Below, piece by piece: positions 23,905-32,558 of a stretch of DNA of 64,000 bases (within the stretch, counting starts at the first letter, position 1; each line of letters begins with the position of its first letter). This DNA comes from VYFG01 sp965213885 (GTDB lineage: Bacteria; Pseudomonadota; Gammaproteobacteria; Arenicellales; Poriferihabitantaceae). Made by a program: the position numbers and the translations under genes. The stretch spans positions 3,038,001 to 3,102,000 of the forward strand of contig OZ243919.1 of NCBI GenBank assembly GCA_965213885.1. The letters are read 5' to 3'. The notes beneath the pieces are model-generated. The model was not told the origin of the DNA, made no database searches, and saw only the letters and a program-made list of their open reading frames with translations.

Positions 23905-24891
23905 ATGAAAGCCGCCTGGTTCTGCGAAACCGGTCCGGCGCGGGAGGTGCTGCAGGTCGGGGAAATGGCCAGGCCGGAACCAGGAGCCGGCGAGGTACTG
24001 GTCCGGATTCACGCCTCCGGGGTCAATCCCTCGGACGTGAAGAAGCGGGCCGGCGCCCAGCCACCGGGTTTCCGGGACGGATTCGTCATCCCCCACAGCG
24101 ACGGCGCCGGCGTGATCGAGGCGGTGGGGGCGGGGGTTCCGGAGGAGCGCATCGGCACCCGGGTGTGGGTCTACCAGGCCCAGTACCAGCGTCACTGGGG
24201 CACGGCGGCGGAATACGTCGCCGTGGCCGGCATACGCGCCGTGCCGCTGCCCGGCAACTGCCCTTTTGAAATCGGCGCCCTGGCCGGCATTCCCATGATG
24301 ACCGCACACCGCTGCGTCTTCGCCGACGGGGACGTTGCCGGCAAGAACGTGCTCGTCACGGGCGCCTCGGGGCGGGTCGGGTTCTATGCCGCCCAGTGGG
24401 CCCGGTGTGCCGGGGCCATGGTCATCGGCACCGCCGGCAGCGAGCGGCGCATCGCCGAGGCCGCGAGGACCGGCGCCGACCACATCCTGGACTACACCCG
24501 TGACGACCTCGCCGAGGCCATCCTCGATCTCACCGGCGGCCAGGGCGTGGACCGGATCGTCGACGTGGAGATGGGGGTGAACATCCGGACCAGCGCGGAG
24601 GTTCTCAAGGTCGGCGGCGTGGTCTCCACCTATTCGTCTTCACGGGCGATGAACCCTGAGATCCCGTTTTACCCGCTGATGTTCAAGAACATCACCCTGC
24701 AGATGGTCCTGGTCTACAACATGGCCGAAGGCGCCAAGACCGAGGCCAGGAAGGATATCCACGAAGCGTTGTCGAGTGACGCGCTGGTGCACCGGATCGC
24801 GGGGACGTTCCCCCTGGAGGAGACAGCGGCCGCGCACGATCTGGTCGAGGGCGGTGGCGTGGACGGATGCGTGGTGGTGGCGATACGCTGA
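23905..24891 (+). CDS. NADPH:quinone oxidoreductase-like medium-chain dehydrogenase
   Basis: A 328-residue MDR-family protein of the zeta-crystallin/quinone oxidoreductase type. The N-terminal catalytic domain has ARPEPGAGEVLVRIHASGVNPSDVKKRAG and IPHSDGAGVIEAVGAGV; the Rossmann domain has VLVTGASGRVGFYAAQWAR and ADHILDYTRDD. The structural zinc cysteines are absent, as expected for this subgroup, so it reduces quinones or enones with NADPH. It converges with the HCCA-isomerase-like gene, leaving 10 bases between the stops. Confidence 0.88.
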   Translation: MKAAWFCETGPAREVLQVGEMARPEPGAGEVLVRIHASGVNPSDVKKRAGAQPPGFRDGFVIPHSDGAGVIEAVGAGVPEERIGTRVWVYQAQYQRHWGTAAEYVAVAGIRAVPLPGNCPFEIGALAGIPMMTAHRCVFADGDVAGKNVLVTGASGRVGFYAAQWARCAGAMVIGTAGSERRIAEAARTGADHILDYTRDDLAEAILDLTGGQGVDRIVDVEMGVNIRTSAEVLKVGGVVSTYSSSRAMNPEIPFYPLMFKNITLQMVLVYNMAEGAKTEARKDIHEALSSDALVHRIAGTFPLEETAAAHDLVEGGGVDGCVVVAIR

Positions 24892-24901
24892 GCCCCGGAT
24901 G

Positions 24902-25555
24902 TCAGTCCGGTGCGGGCGGTTCGTCCGGCTGCCCTGACTTTCCCGCATCCTGCCGCGGCATGCGGACGGCGTCCCAGTGTTCCAGCGCCATTTCGGTCAT
25001 GTCCACCCCCCAGAACAGCACCTTCCCGATCTGCAGGGTCGGCACACCGAAGACACCGTTTGCGATCGCGTCTTCGGTGTTGGTCCGCAAGCGGTCCTTG
25101 ACCGCCTGGACCGCCGTCTCCTCGGCCACGCTGCTGAATCCCTCAATCCCCGCGATGGCGTCCGGTGTGCTGTACCCGGGATTGTCCGGGCTTTCCACCC
25201 AGATGTAACGGAACAATCGGTCCATCACGTCCGGATCGTTGTCGCGGCTGATGGCAAGCCGCAGGAACGGCAGCGGATTGAACGGGTGGACCGCGGGCAT
25301 CCGGAAGGGGGTCCCGCGGCGGTCCGCGGACCACTGGCAGAAGCGGTAGGTGAGCTCCCGTTTCGATTCGATCTCCACCGGGCCCTTGCTGCCGTGATGC
25401 TTGAGCAGGCCGGCGAACAGGATCGGCACCGGGGTGTACCGGAAATCCGGCCGCGTCCGGCGGACGGTCTTCAGGATTTCATGCTGCAGGTAGGCGAACG
25501 GGGAGATGAAGTCGTAGTACCAGAGAATTTCCGGGGTGTTCGTATTTCGGTTCAT
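24902..25555 (-). CDS. 2-hydroxychromene-2-carboxylate isomerase-like (DsbA superfamily) protein
   Basis: A 217-residue protein with the kappa-class GST/HCCA isomerase pattern: WYYDFISPFAYLQHEIL at the N-terminus, where Ser replaces the catalytic Cys of DsbA, an all-helical insert, and GVFGVPTLQIGKVLFWGVDMTEMALEHW at the C-terminus. Members isomerise naphthalene-pathway intermediates with glutathione, but many homologues have unknown substrates. The ATG overlaps the stop of the PhyH dioxygenase gene by 4 bases, so the two are translationally coupled and may act on the same molecule. Confidence 0.85.
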   Translation of the reverse strand: MNRNTNTPEILWYYDFISPFAYLQHEILKTVRRTRPDFRYTPVPILFAGLLKHHGSKGPVEIESKRELTYRFCQWSADRRGTPFRMPAVHPFNPLPFLRLAISRDNDPDVMDRLFRYIWVESPDNPGYSTPDAIAGIEGFSSVAEETAVQAVKDRLRTNTEDAIANGVFGVPTLQIGKVLFWGVDMTEMALEHWDAVRMPRQDAGKSGQPDEPPAPD

Positions 25556-26325
25556 GTCGCGTTGCAGGGGATGCCGGGGAAGGCCGCGGAGCGGCTGCCG
25601 GCAATGGGCTGGTTGTGTTCGTCATGATAGGTGAACACAAGGGAGAGCTTTACCTGGCCGGATTCGTTGTGGCTCGCCGCATGCAGGGTGCGGCAATGGA
25701 AGAACAGGGTATCGCCCTGCTTGAGGTCCGCGGTGACGGCGCTGTCGATCAGTTCCCTGTTCGCGTCCAGGTCCGTGCGGAAGAAGAAGGCGGCATCATA
25801 GCTTCCGCGACCGAAATTCATGGTGTGGCTTCCGGGGATCACCTGCATGCCGCCGTTTTCGCGGCACTCGTCGCCGAGGGCCAGCCAGACACTGATCAGG
25901 GTCGGCTGGTCGAACAGCCAATAGCGCATGTCCTGGTGCCAGAGCGTCGCGCTGCTGTAGCCCGGATGCTTCGTCATGATACAGTTGTGGTGGTTCTGGG
26001 ACATCACGACCCGCTCGGCGTCCATGAGCTGGCGCACACGGTTGCAGACTTCCGCGGATGTCGCCCATTCCCGGAACAGCCTGTCCCGGGTGTAGGCGTT
26101 GAGCAGGCGCCTTGGCGTGTCGCCTCCCGGCGACAGGCGGTCCGCCGGCGAGCCCGGATACTGCACGTCGGTTTCAAACTCGAGCGGGGCCAGTGGCGGA
26201 TCCAGGGATGCCCGGACCACTGCCGCCATGGCCTCGCAGCGCGACCGGTCGGCGAGGCCGCCCGCGATGATGAAGCCATCGCGCCGGAAAGCGGCGACCT
26301 CGTCGGCGGAAAAGGGATCTGACAT
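25552..26325 (-). CDS. Phytanoyl-CoA dioxygenase-family (PhyH) Fe(II)/2-oxoglutarate oxygenase
   Basis: A 257-residue protein with the PhyH fold: SADEVAAFRRDGFIIAGGLAD at the start, the metal motif HQDMRYW (His and Asp), GGMQVIPGSHTMNFGRG and the distal HCRTLHAASHNES (third ligand His). LSLVFTYHDEHNQP follows. Such enzymes hydroxylate small molecules, lipids or natural products. The start ATG at 26325 matches the family N-terminus. The following gene is an HCCA-isomerase-like protein with a 4-base overlap. The promoter lies in the 342-base gap shared with trhO. Confidence 0.88.
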   Translation of the reverse strand: MSDPFSADEVAAFRRDGFIIAGGLADRSRCEAMAAVVRASLDPPLAPLEFETDVQYPGSPADRLSPGGDTPRRLLNAYTRDRLFREWATSAEVCNRVRQLMDAERVVMSQNHHNCIMTKHPGYSSATLWHQDMRYWLFDQPTLISVWLALGDECRENGGMQVIPGSHTMNFGRGSYDAAFFFRTDLDANRELIDSAVTADLKQGDTLFFHCRTLHAASHNESGQVKLSLVFTYHDEHNQPIAGSRSAAFPGIPCNAT

Positions 26326-26667
26326 GCGAAAGACGGATATGCAGACAGGAAAAGGGCAACCGGATGACATCGGGACGGATGACCGTACAGCCCCGTACCC
26401 GAATCTAGTATAGCGGGAATTTCCCGCGGTGTGCGAATTCCACGGAAAGGCCCTTCCGGTGTCCTTGTACGGGACCGGGGATTGCACCGGAATCCCGCAC
26501 GGTGAAAGGTTGGTGTAGCCCAATGTCTGACCTTCCGGTGCGCCTTTTCCGCCAACCCATCCGGCTGACGGTCCCCGTGGACTCTTGCCTGCAGCGCAAT
26601 TTCCTCTATATTCGCCTTTCGCGTATGTTCGATGACCTTCGCTCGCGCCAGGTATGAAACCGGAGCA
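26326..26667. other. Divergent intergenic region between the PhyH gene and trhO
   Basis: This 342-base stretch contains only poorly supported short frames. It must hold promoters for both directions. A TATACT-like box on the minus strand near 26408-26413 (plus-strand reading AGTATA) is a possible -10 for the PhyH gene. I see no inverted repeats strong enough to report. Confidence 0.35.
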
Positions 26668-27621
26668 ATGGAACCCACAACCGTCTGTGCACTGTACAAG
26701 TTTGTCCGTCTGGATGCAGTCCGGACCCTGGAGCGGCCATTGCATGCACGGATGGTTGAACACGGGGTGAAGGGAACGCTGCTGCTGGCGCCGGAGGGGA
26801 TCAACGGCACCATCGCCGGGCCGCAAGGCGGCGTCGACCGGGTGCTGGAATGGCTCGAAAATGACGCGGGGCTTGGTCCCATCGAACGCAAGGTGTCGCT
26901 GGACGATGCTCCGCCATTCCGTCGCACCAGGGTGAAACTGAAGAAGGAAATCGTCACCATGGGCGTTGAAGGCATCGACCCCGCCACCATGGCCGGGACC
27001 CGGGTGGAGCCGGAGGACTGGAACGCGCTGCTGGAGGATCCGGACGTATTGCTGGTGGATACGCGCAACGACTATGAGCACGAGGTGGGCACCTTCGAGG
27101 GCGCCGTCAACCCGCATACCCGGACCTTCCGCGAATTCCCGGATTTCGCGAGGCGTCACCTCGACCCGTCCAGGCACCGCAAGGTGGCCATGTTCTGCAC
27201 CGGCGGCATCCGCTGCGAAAAGTCCACGGCCCTGCTGCGCAAGCTCGGGTTTGATCAGGTCTATCACCTGAACGGTGGCATACTGAACTATTTCGCTCGG
27301 GTACCGGAATCGATCAGCAGGTGGCGCGGCGAATGTTTCGTCTTCGACGAGCGCGTAACGGTGAACCATGATCTTGAGCCCGGCGGTTATGACCAGTGCC
27401 ACGCCTGTCGGTTGCCGGTCTCGGAGCAGGACCAGCAAAGCCCCCACTATGTCGAGGGCGTCAGTTGCCCCCGCTGCCATGACCGGACCAGCCCGCAGGA
27501 TCGGGCGCGTTATGCCGAGCGCCAGCGCCAGATGGAACGGGCCATGTCAGAGGGAGTGGCGCATATCGGTTCCGAGGCGATGCCGGCGGATCATCCTTCG
27601 CGGGCCCGCCGGGACGACTGA
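26668..27621 (+). CDS. trhO: tRNA uridine(34) hydroxylase TrhO (rhodanese family, YceA)
   Basis: A 317-residue protein that oxygen-dependently hydroxylates U34 of tRNA on the way to 5-(carboxy)methoxyuridine. It has the N-terminal ferredoxin-like domain (KGTLLLAPEGINGTIAGP), the rhodanese domain with LLVDTRNDYEHEVGTFEGAVNP and the active-site loop MFCTGGIRCEKSTALLRKLGF, and the C-terminal cysteine cluster CHACRLPV...CPRCHD. Length and order match the family. The ATG at 26668 is favoured because the domain begins directly after it (TVCALYKFV). Confidence 0.93.
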   Translation: MEPTTVCALYKFVRLDAVRTLERPLHARMVEHGVKGTLLLAPEGINGTIAGPQGGVDRVLEWLENDAGLGPIERKVSLDDAPPFRRTRVKLKKEIVTMGVEGIDPATMAGTRVEPEDWNALLEDPDVLLVDTRNDYEHEVGTFEGAVNPHTRTFREFPDFARRHLDPSRHRKVAMFCTGGIRCEKSTALLRKLGFDQVYHLNGGILNYFARVPESISRWRGECFVFDERVTVNHDLEPGGYDQCHACRLPVSEQDQQSPHYVEGVSCPRCHDRTSPQDRARYAERQRQMERAMSEGVAHIGSEAMPADHPSRARRDD

Positions 27622-27660
27622 AACCCCGGCGCCGGCCCCGCGCCCCGGCAGGGCAGCTCG

Positions 27661-28704
27661 TCAGTCCGGCATCAGCCGGGATAACGCCGCGTCTCGTTCC
27701 GCCGTCGGCAGCTCCGCAAGCTGCCGGACCTCCTCGAAGAAGGCCGGGAAGTCACCGTTGGTGCGCTCAAGGAGCGCCTGGAATGCCGGGACGAGGCGGT
27801 GATAGGTTGCGATGGACAGCAGGTCAGCGTTGTTGAGCGGCCTGCCGAACCACCAGTCATAGAAGGGTGTCCCCTCGCTCCGGGCTGCGCGTTCGTCGTA
27901 TTCCCGTTTCATCTCCGCGAACAGCGCGGGCTTGCGGGTCTCACGGTCCGGGCCCAGGTAAGCCTCGGCGAGGCGGTCCCGGTAGGCCAGCACCATTGAC
28001 GTGATCTTCTCTTCGCGGCGCTGCCGGTTCAGCAGCGCCGGGACCTCCGCCGGGTTGCCTTGCAGGTTCAGCCACTCAGCCAGCAATGCCAGCTCTACGG
28101 TAGTGGCAAACGCCTCGTTGAACGCGGAATCATCCTTCACGTAGATCACCTGGTGTGCCAGTTCGTGGAAAATCACTGCGGCGAGGCCGGGTTCCGGGTA
28201 GTGGATGAACGTGTTCAGCAGGGGGTCGGCGAACCAGCCCAGAGTGGAATAGGCACTGACGCCATAGACGGTCACGTCGAGGCCTTCCCCCTTCAGCGCT
28301 TCCGCCTCTGCCATGGCAGCCGCCTCGTCGAAATAACCCTTGTAGGCAATACAGCCCGCGATAGGGAAGCACCATGTCCGGGGTGTCAGCGCATAGGCCG
28401 GCGCGGCCATTACGTTCCAGACCACGTAGCGGCGGCCGACATCGGTGTAGTAGGTAAATCCGCGGTTGCCGCGAAGGTCCATGCGGTCCACGGCGAACTG
28501 CCGCATCCGTTCCGCCAGCGCGAACCGGTCGCGCAGGGCCTCCGGCGTATCCGGCGAGGCCACCAGGTCCGCCACGGGTTCCCGGTCGGCGATGATCCGG
28601 TACTGCCCCTTGGCCGCCTGCAGGTAGTAACCGAGCTGGGTGCAGCCCCCGAGCAGGAACAGGAAGGCGAGTAAGGCGGCCAGGCGGATGGTTGGGTGGC
28701 GCAT
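27661..28704 (-). CDS. Putative zinc aminopeptidase, lipoprotein (COG4324 type)
   Basis: A 347-residue lipoprotein: signal LAALLAFLFLLGGC with lipid Cys at residue 21. The catalytic motif VIFHELAHQVIYVKDDSAFNEAFATTVE contains HExxH and the downstream Glu (gluzincin arrangement). Also present are QLGYYLQAAKGQYRII and GYFDEAAAMAEAEAL, hallmarks of the predicted aminopeptidase family. It would face the periplasm, anchored to a membrane. The start at 28704 gives the cleanest lipoprotein signal; an ATG 12 codons earlier is also possible. It is divergent from cca, leaving 153 bases between the starts. Confidence 0.85.
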   Translation of the reverse strand: MRHPTIRLAALLAFLFLLGGCTQLGYYLQAAKGQYRIIADREPVADLVASPDTPEALRDRFALAERMRQFAVDRMDLRGNRGFTYYTDVGRRYVVWNVMAAPAYALTPRTWCFPIAGCIAYKGYFDEAAAMAEAEALKGEGLDVTVYGVSAYSTLGWFADPLLNTFIHYPEPGLAAVIFHELAHQVIYVKDDSAFNEAFATTVELALLAEWLNLQGNPAEVPALLNRQRREEKITSMVLAYRDRLAEAYLGPDRETRKPALFAEMKREYDERAARSEGTPFYDWWFGRPLNNADLLSIATYHRLVPAFQALLERTNGDFPAFFEEVRQLAELPTAERDAALSRLMPD

Positions 28705-28857
28705 TGCGGCGGGTGACGGGTGTCCGACCTGATGTGGCATGCTGTACGCTGGATCATAACCCTTCGCCTCCAGATTCGGGAGCGGGGGCGGTCGGGCACA
28801 TCCGCTACAATACGCCCGGAAACCGATCCACTCGCACCTGACTTTCCGAATTGCAAC

Positions 28858-30126
28858 ATGGTTGATCCCGCCAGCGGTCTCAATGTCTTCCTGGTCGGCG
28901 GTGCGGTTCGGGACGAACTGCTCGACCTGCCGGTCAAGGACCGGGACTGGGTGGTGGTGGGGAGTAGCCCCGGGGAGATGGAGGAAAGGGGCTTTCGTCC
29001 CGTCGGTCGGGACTTCCCGGTGTTCCTGCACCCGGAAACCGGCGAGGAATACGCCCTCGCCCGCACGGAGCGCAAGACCGGCGCGGGTTATCACGGCTTC
29101 ACCTTTCACGCGGCGATGGACGTCACCCTGGAAGATGACCTGAGCCGGCGCGACCTCACCATCAACGCCATGGCCCGGGATGCGGCGGGTGCGCTGGTGG
29201 ATCCCCACGGCGGGCTGGCCGACCTGGATGCCCGGCTCCTCAGGCACGTGTCCCCGGCATTCTCCGAAGACCCGGTGCGGGTGCTTCGGGTGGCCCGGTT
29301 CGTCGCCCGCCTCGCCGGCCGGGGGTTTCGTGTTGCGGACGGGACCCTGGCGCTCATGAAGCGCATGGTGCATTCCGGGGAGGTGGGCGCTCTGGTGCCG
29401 GAACGGGTCTGGCAGGAACTGGCCCTGACGCTGGAGCGGCCCGGGGCGGCACGCTTCATCTCGACGCTTCGGGACTGCGAGGCGCTGGCAGTGGTTCTTC
29501 CCGAGGTGGATGCCCTGTTCGGGGTGCCACAGCCCTCGCGCCACCACCCGGAAATCGACACCGGGCTGCATATCCTGCTCTGCCTGGACGCCGCGGACCA
29601 CGCGGGACTCGACGGACCCGAACGGTTCGCCGTTCTGGCACACGATCTCGGGAAGGCATTGACGCCACGGAATGAATGGCCCCGGCACGTCGGCCACGAG
29701 CAACGCGGCCTTGCGCCCCTTCACGTGCTCTGCGAGCGGCTGCGGGTGCCGAAGTCCTGGCGGCGCCTGGCGAGGGCGGTTTGCGAATACCACCTGATGC
29801 TGCACCGGGTGGCGACCCTTCGCCCGGCCACCGTGCTTCGCATGCTGGAAGGACTGGACGCTTTCCGCAGACCGGAAATCGTGGAACCCTTTGTCCGCTG
29901 CTGTATCGCGGACCTGCGGGGGCGGACGGGATTCGAGACGAGGGACTACCCCCAGGCGGATATCCTGCGGCAATGCCTGCAGGCGGCGGCTGTTGATGCC
30001 GGTGCCATCGCAGCCCGCTGCGAGCCCGGGAACGGCTCGTCCGGCGTGGTTGCCGACGCGATCAGGCGGGAACGGATCGAGGCGATCCGGCGGGCTGTCC
30101 CGGACAGAACGGCAAGCCGCCGGTAA
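28858..30126 (+). CDS. cca: CCA tRNA nucleotidyltransferase, bacterial type with HD domain
   Basis: Adds or repairs the 3' CCA of tRNA. The 422-residue protein has the class-II polymerase head LNVFLVGGAVRDELLDLPVKDRDWVVVG (Gly-Gly and the Asp pair), RRDLTINAMA, the ERVWQELALTL neck and an HD phosphohydrolase domain with AHDLGKALTP, giving the multifunctional gammaproteobacterial architecture. The ATG at 28858 directly precedes the head. A TACAAT -10-like box sits at 28806-28811. The expected length is about 410 residues. Confidence 0.95.
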   Translation: MVDPASGLNVFLVGGAVRDELLDLPVKDRDWVVVGSSPGEMEERGFRPVGRDFPVFLHPETGEEYALARTERKTGAGYHGFTFHAAMDVTLEDDLSRRDLTINAMARDAAGALVDPHGGLADLDARLLRHVSPAFSEDPVRVLRVARFVARLAGRGFRVADGTLALMKRMVHSGEVGALVPERVWQELALTLERPGAARFISTLRDCEALAVVLPEVDALFGVPQPSRHHPEIDTGLHILLCLDAADHAGLDGPERFAVLAHDLGKALTPRNEWPRHVGHEQRGLAPLHVLCERLRVPKSWRRLARAVCEYHLMLHRVATLRPATVLRMLEGLDAFRRPEIVEPFVRCCIADLRGRTGFETRDYPQADILRQCLQAAAVDAGAIAARCEPGNGSSGVVADAIRRERIEAIRRAVPDRTASRR

Positions 30127-30189
30127 GGGCGTGACGGCTCTGTTGCGGAAGATGGCCACCGGGCAGGCCTGCAGTCATCAGTAGTGCCG

Positions 30190-30800
30190 ATATGAAATTC
30201 CCGGCAGGTTCCTGTGCTGGCCTGGGCCGGAAACAGTTGAACGGCCTTGTCCGGCCTGATCAGCCCGACCAGTGTGCTCTCCGCCAAAGGCCGATCCCGC
30301 TCCGGATATCACCGTCGTCCCCGTTCTCGTGCTGCGCCGCCTCCAGCAGCCTCTCGAACGTGTTCCATCCCTCCCGCCGGAGCCGCCAGTCCGCACCGTC
30401 GTCCCGGCCATGGGCCGACCACGCCATCCCGAGTTCCGGATCCCCGTGTGCCGGCCGGCGGACACCCCGAACCCATATCCCGCCGGTCAGCGACAACCCC
30501 GCACCCCGATGGGAAGCCGGCACCGGGTCCAGGACACCGACCCGGACAGTCCGATCTCCCTGAATTCACCTTCCCCGTGCCGCATCAGACCATGGTACCG
30601 CAACCGTATCCGGACCCCCTCGTCCGGGTTGTGCCAGTGCAGGCTCGCCTCGAAGTCCGAATCCACGGTCCGCGTTCCCGCCGTCGGTCCGCAGGCCGAC
30701 CCCCATCACCGGAGTCAGATCACCGCCGTCCGCCTCCCCCTGGTTGTCCCCCTGGAAGAGGTCCCGCACTTGATTTTCTGACGGGTCCGCCACCAAACTC
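30190..30800 (-). pseudogene. Decayed autotransporter-type outer-membrane beta-barrel segment
   Basis: Minus-strand frames contain pieces of a barrel repeat spread over different frames: LTPVMGVGLRTDGGNAD and FGL near 30690, then in a second frame EASLHWHNPDEGVRIRLRYHG, LMRHGEGEFRE near 30590, then in a third VPASHRGAGLSLTGGIWVRG near 30500, and WSAHGRDDGADWRLRREGW. The order (periplasmic turn GVGLRxDGGxAxxGFGL, extracellular loop, amphipathic strand GLSLxxG) is the repeat seen in C-terminal barrels of large gammaproteobacterial surface proteins. No intact start, passenger or end is left. At least three frame changes indicate an old pseudogene. Confidence 0.45.
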
Positions 30801-30830
30801 GGCTACCCATACCCGTACGCACGTCACACG

Positions 30831-31295
30831 ATGTCCCCCGACCAGACCGCCGTACCTGACTACGAAGAGATCAGCGCTGAAGACTTCGGCCGCATGCTCA
30901 CGGGCTTCGGCGTCAACCTGCTGGTGCGCGATGTGCACCGCTGCTGCGAATTCCTTCGCCGGGTACTTGAATTCGAAGTGCTGCGGGAGTCCCCGGACTT
31001 CGCCATCCTCCGGCACCGTGACCTGCTCTACCAGCTCCACGCCGACACCACCTATGGAGAAAACCCCTTGCCGTCCCTGCTGCCCGAGAGCGGACCCCGA
31101 GGCGGTGGTGTGGAATTCAGGCTCTACCATTTGGACCCGGACCGGGCCGAAGCCCGGGCCAGGGAACTCGGGGCCGTGGTGCTCCAGGAGAGCACAGACA
31201 AGCCCCATGGGCTCAGGGAATGCTACCTGCTGGACCCGGACGGATTCTGCTGGGTGCCGTCGGTCCCGCAGCCGGCCGTGACCGGGGCGCCATGA
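30831..31295 (+). CDS. VOC-superfamily (glyoxalase-like) protein
   Basis: A 154-residue protein with a VOC fold: VNLLVRDVHRCCEFLRRVLEFEVLRESPDFAIL, YQLHADTTYGENP, VEFRLYHLDPDRAEARARELGAVVLQE and GLRECYLLDPDGFCWVPSVP. The Tyr-Leu-Leu-Asp-Pro-Asp-Gly stretch near the end is the usual second metal region. Substrate unknown. It overlaps the HAD gene start by 4 bases, so the two are coupled. Confidence 0.78.
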   Translation: MSPDQTAVPDYEEISAEDFGRMLTGFGVNLLVRDVHRCCEFLRRVLEFEVLRESPDFAILRHRDLLYQLHADTTYGENPLPSLLPESGPRGGGVEFRLYHLDPDRAEARARELGAVVLQESTDKPHGLRECYLLDPDGFCWVPSVPQPAVTGAP

Positions 31296-31999
31296 TCCGC
31301 GCCGTACTGTTCGACAAGGACGGCACCCTGCTGGATTTCAACCGGACCTGGCTGCCGCGTTATCGCGTGGCGGCGAACTGGGTGGCGGAGCGGGCCAAGG
31401 GCCGCTACCCCGCGGACGAGATTCTCGCCGAGGGCGGGTACATCGCCGAAACCGGCGCCTGGCAGGCCGACTCGCTGCTCGCCTCGGGCAGCAACCGGCA
31501 GGTCATCGAGAGTTGGGAAGCTCTGCTGGGAACACGCTTCAGCGACGAGGAACGCGCCCGCATCACCGGGCTCCTGCGTCCCGGCAGCGCCGGCTACATT
31601 CCCGTGGTGGACCCGATCCGGCCGGGCCTCGAGGCGCTCCGGGACCAGGGGCTTCGCCTGGGGATCGCCACCATGGACGACGAACAGCAGGCTCGCGCCA
31701 CCGCCAGGGGCCTTGGAATCGACGACCTGTTCTGCTTCATCTGCGGGGCCGACAGCGGACACGGGGTCAAGCCGGAGCCGGGCATGGTGCTGGCATTCGC
31801 CCGGGAGCTCGACCTCGCGCCCGGGGAGATCGCCATGGTGGGGGACAGTCCCCGGGACATCCACATGGGGTTCAATGCCGGTGCGGGTTACAGTATCGGG
31901 GTACTCACGGGAGCGCACGACGCCGTGGAACTTCACCGTCATACGTCCCATGTCCTGCCGGACATTGCCGCCCTGGCGGAATTTCTGGCCGCCTCCTGA
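31292..31999 (+). CDS. HAD-family phosphatase (phosphoglycolate phosphatase-like)
   Basis: A 235-residue haloacid dehalogenase-type hydrolase: motif I VLFDKDGTLLDF (nucleophile and acid Asp), motif II IATMDD, motif III KPEPGMVLAFARELDL and motif IV AMVGDSPRDIHMGFNAG. The helical cap between motifs I and II has about 70 residues, the C1 type of Gph and related phosphatases. Likely substrates are small phosphate esters. The ATG overlaps the VOC gene stop (ATGA). Confidence 0.87.
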   Translation: MIRAVLFDKDGTLLDFNRTWLPRYRVAANWVAERAKGRYPADEILAEGGYIAETGAWQADSLLASGSNRQVIESWEALLGTRFSDEERARITGLLRPGSAGYIPVVDPIRPGLEALRDQGLRLGIATMDDEQQARATARGLGIDDLFCFICGADSGHGVKPEPGMVLAFARELDLAPGEIAMVGDSPRDIHMGFNAGAGYSIGVLTGAHDAVELHRHTSHVLPDIAALAEFLAAS

Positions 32000-32105
32000 T
32001 GCGCGCTGCGGCCCGGCGGGGGCGTTCGGAACCATTGCCGGCATTCGCGGTCGAAGCGGCATGTACGGGACCGCTGCCGGCACCCGCTCCGACCCCAGGC
32101 ACGCC

Positions 32106-32558
32106 ATGACCCAGAACGACCGATACCGGAAACCCGACGAAGCCACGATCCGCGCCCTGCTGGATCCCCTGCAATACGAGGTCACCCAGCGCGAGGGTAC
32201 GGAACGGCCGTTCGACAATGCCTACCACGATGAAAAACGCGATGGAATCTATGTCGACGTCGTCAGCGGAGAGCCGCTGTTCAGTTCCCGGGACAAGTTC
32301 GATTCCGGCACCGGCTGGCCCAGCTTCACGCAACCCATCGACGAACGGTTCGTCCGGACCCGTACCGACTACAAGCTGTTCCTGCCCCGCACGGAAGTCC
32401 GAAGCGCCATCGCGGACTCCCACCTTGGCCATGTATTCCCCGATGGGCCCGCGTCCACGGGTCTTCGCTACTGCATGAATTCGGCGGCGATGCGGTTCAT
32501 TCCCATTGACGAGTTGGAGGTGGAAGGCTATGCGGAATATCTTTCCCTGTTTGACTAG
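32106..32558 (+). CDS. msrB: Peptide-methionine (R)-S-oxide reductase MsrB
   Basis: Reduces the R epimer of methionine sulfoxide in proteins. The 150-residue protein has GIYVDVVSGEPLFSSRDKFDSGTGWPSF, SHLGHVFPDGPASTGLRYCMNSAAMRF with the catalytic Cys in RYCMNS, and the conserved Trp and His residues. The structural-zinc CxxC pairs of many MsrB proteins are absent (VSGEP in place of CAGCG), and the usual resolving Cys before WPSF is Thr, so recycling may differ. It overlaps the DUF1223 gene by 29 bases. Confidence 0.92.
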   Translation: MTQNDRYRKPDEATIRALLDPLQYEVTQREGTERPFDNAYHDEKRDGIYVDVVSGEPLFSSRDKFDSGTGWPSFTQPIDERFVRTRTDYKLFLPRTEVRSAIADSHLGHVFPDGPASTGLRYCMNSAAMRFIPIDELEVEGYAEYLSLFD

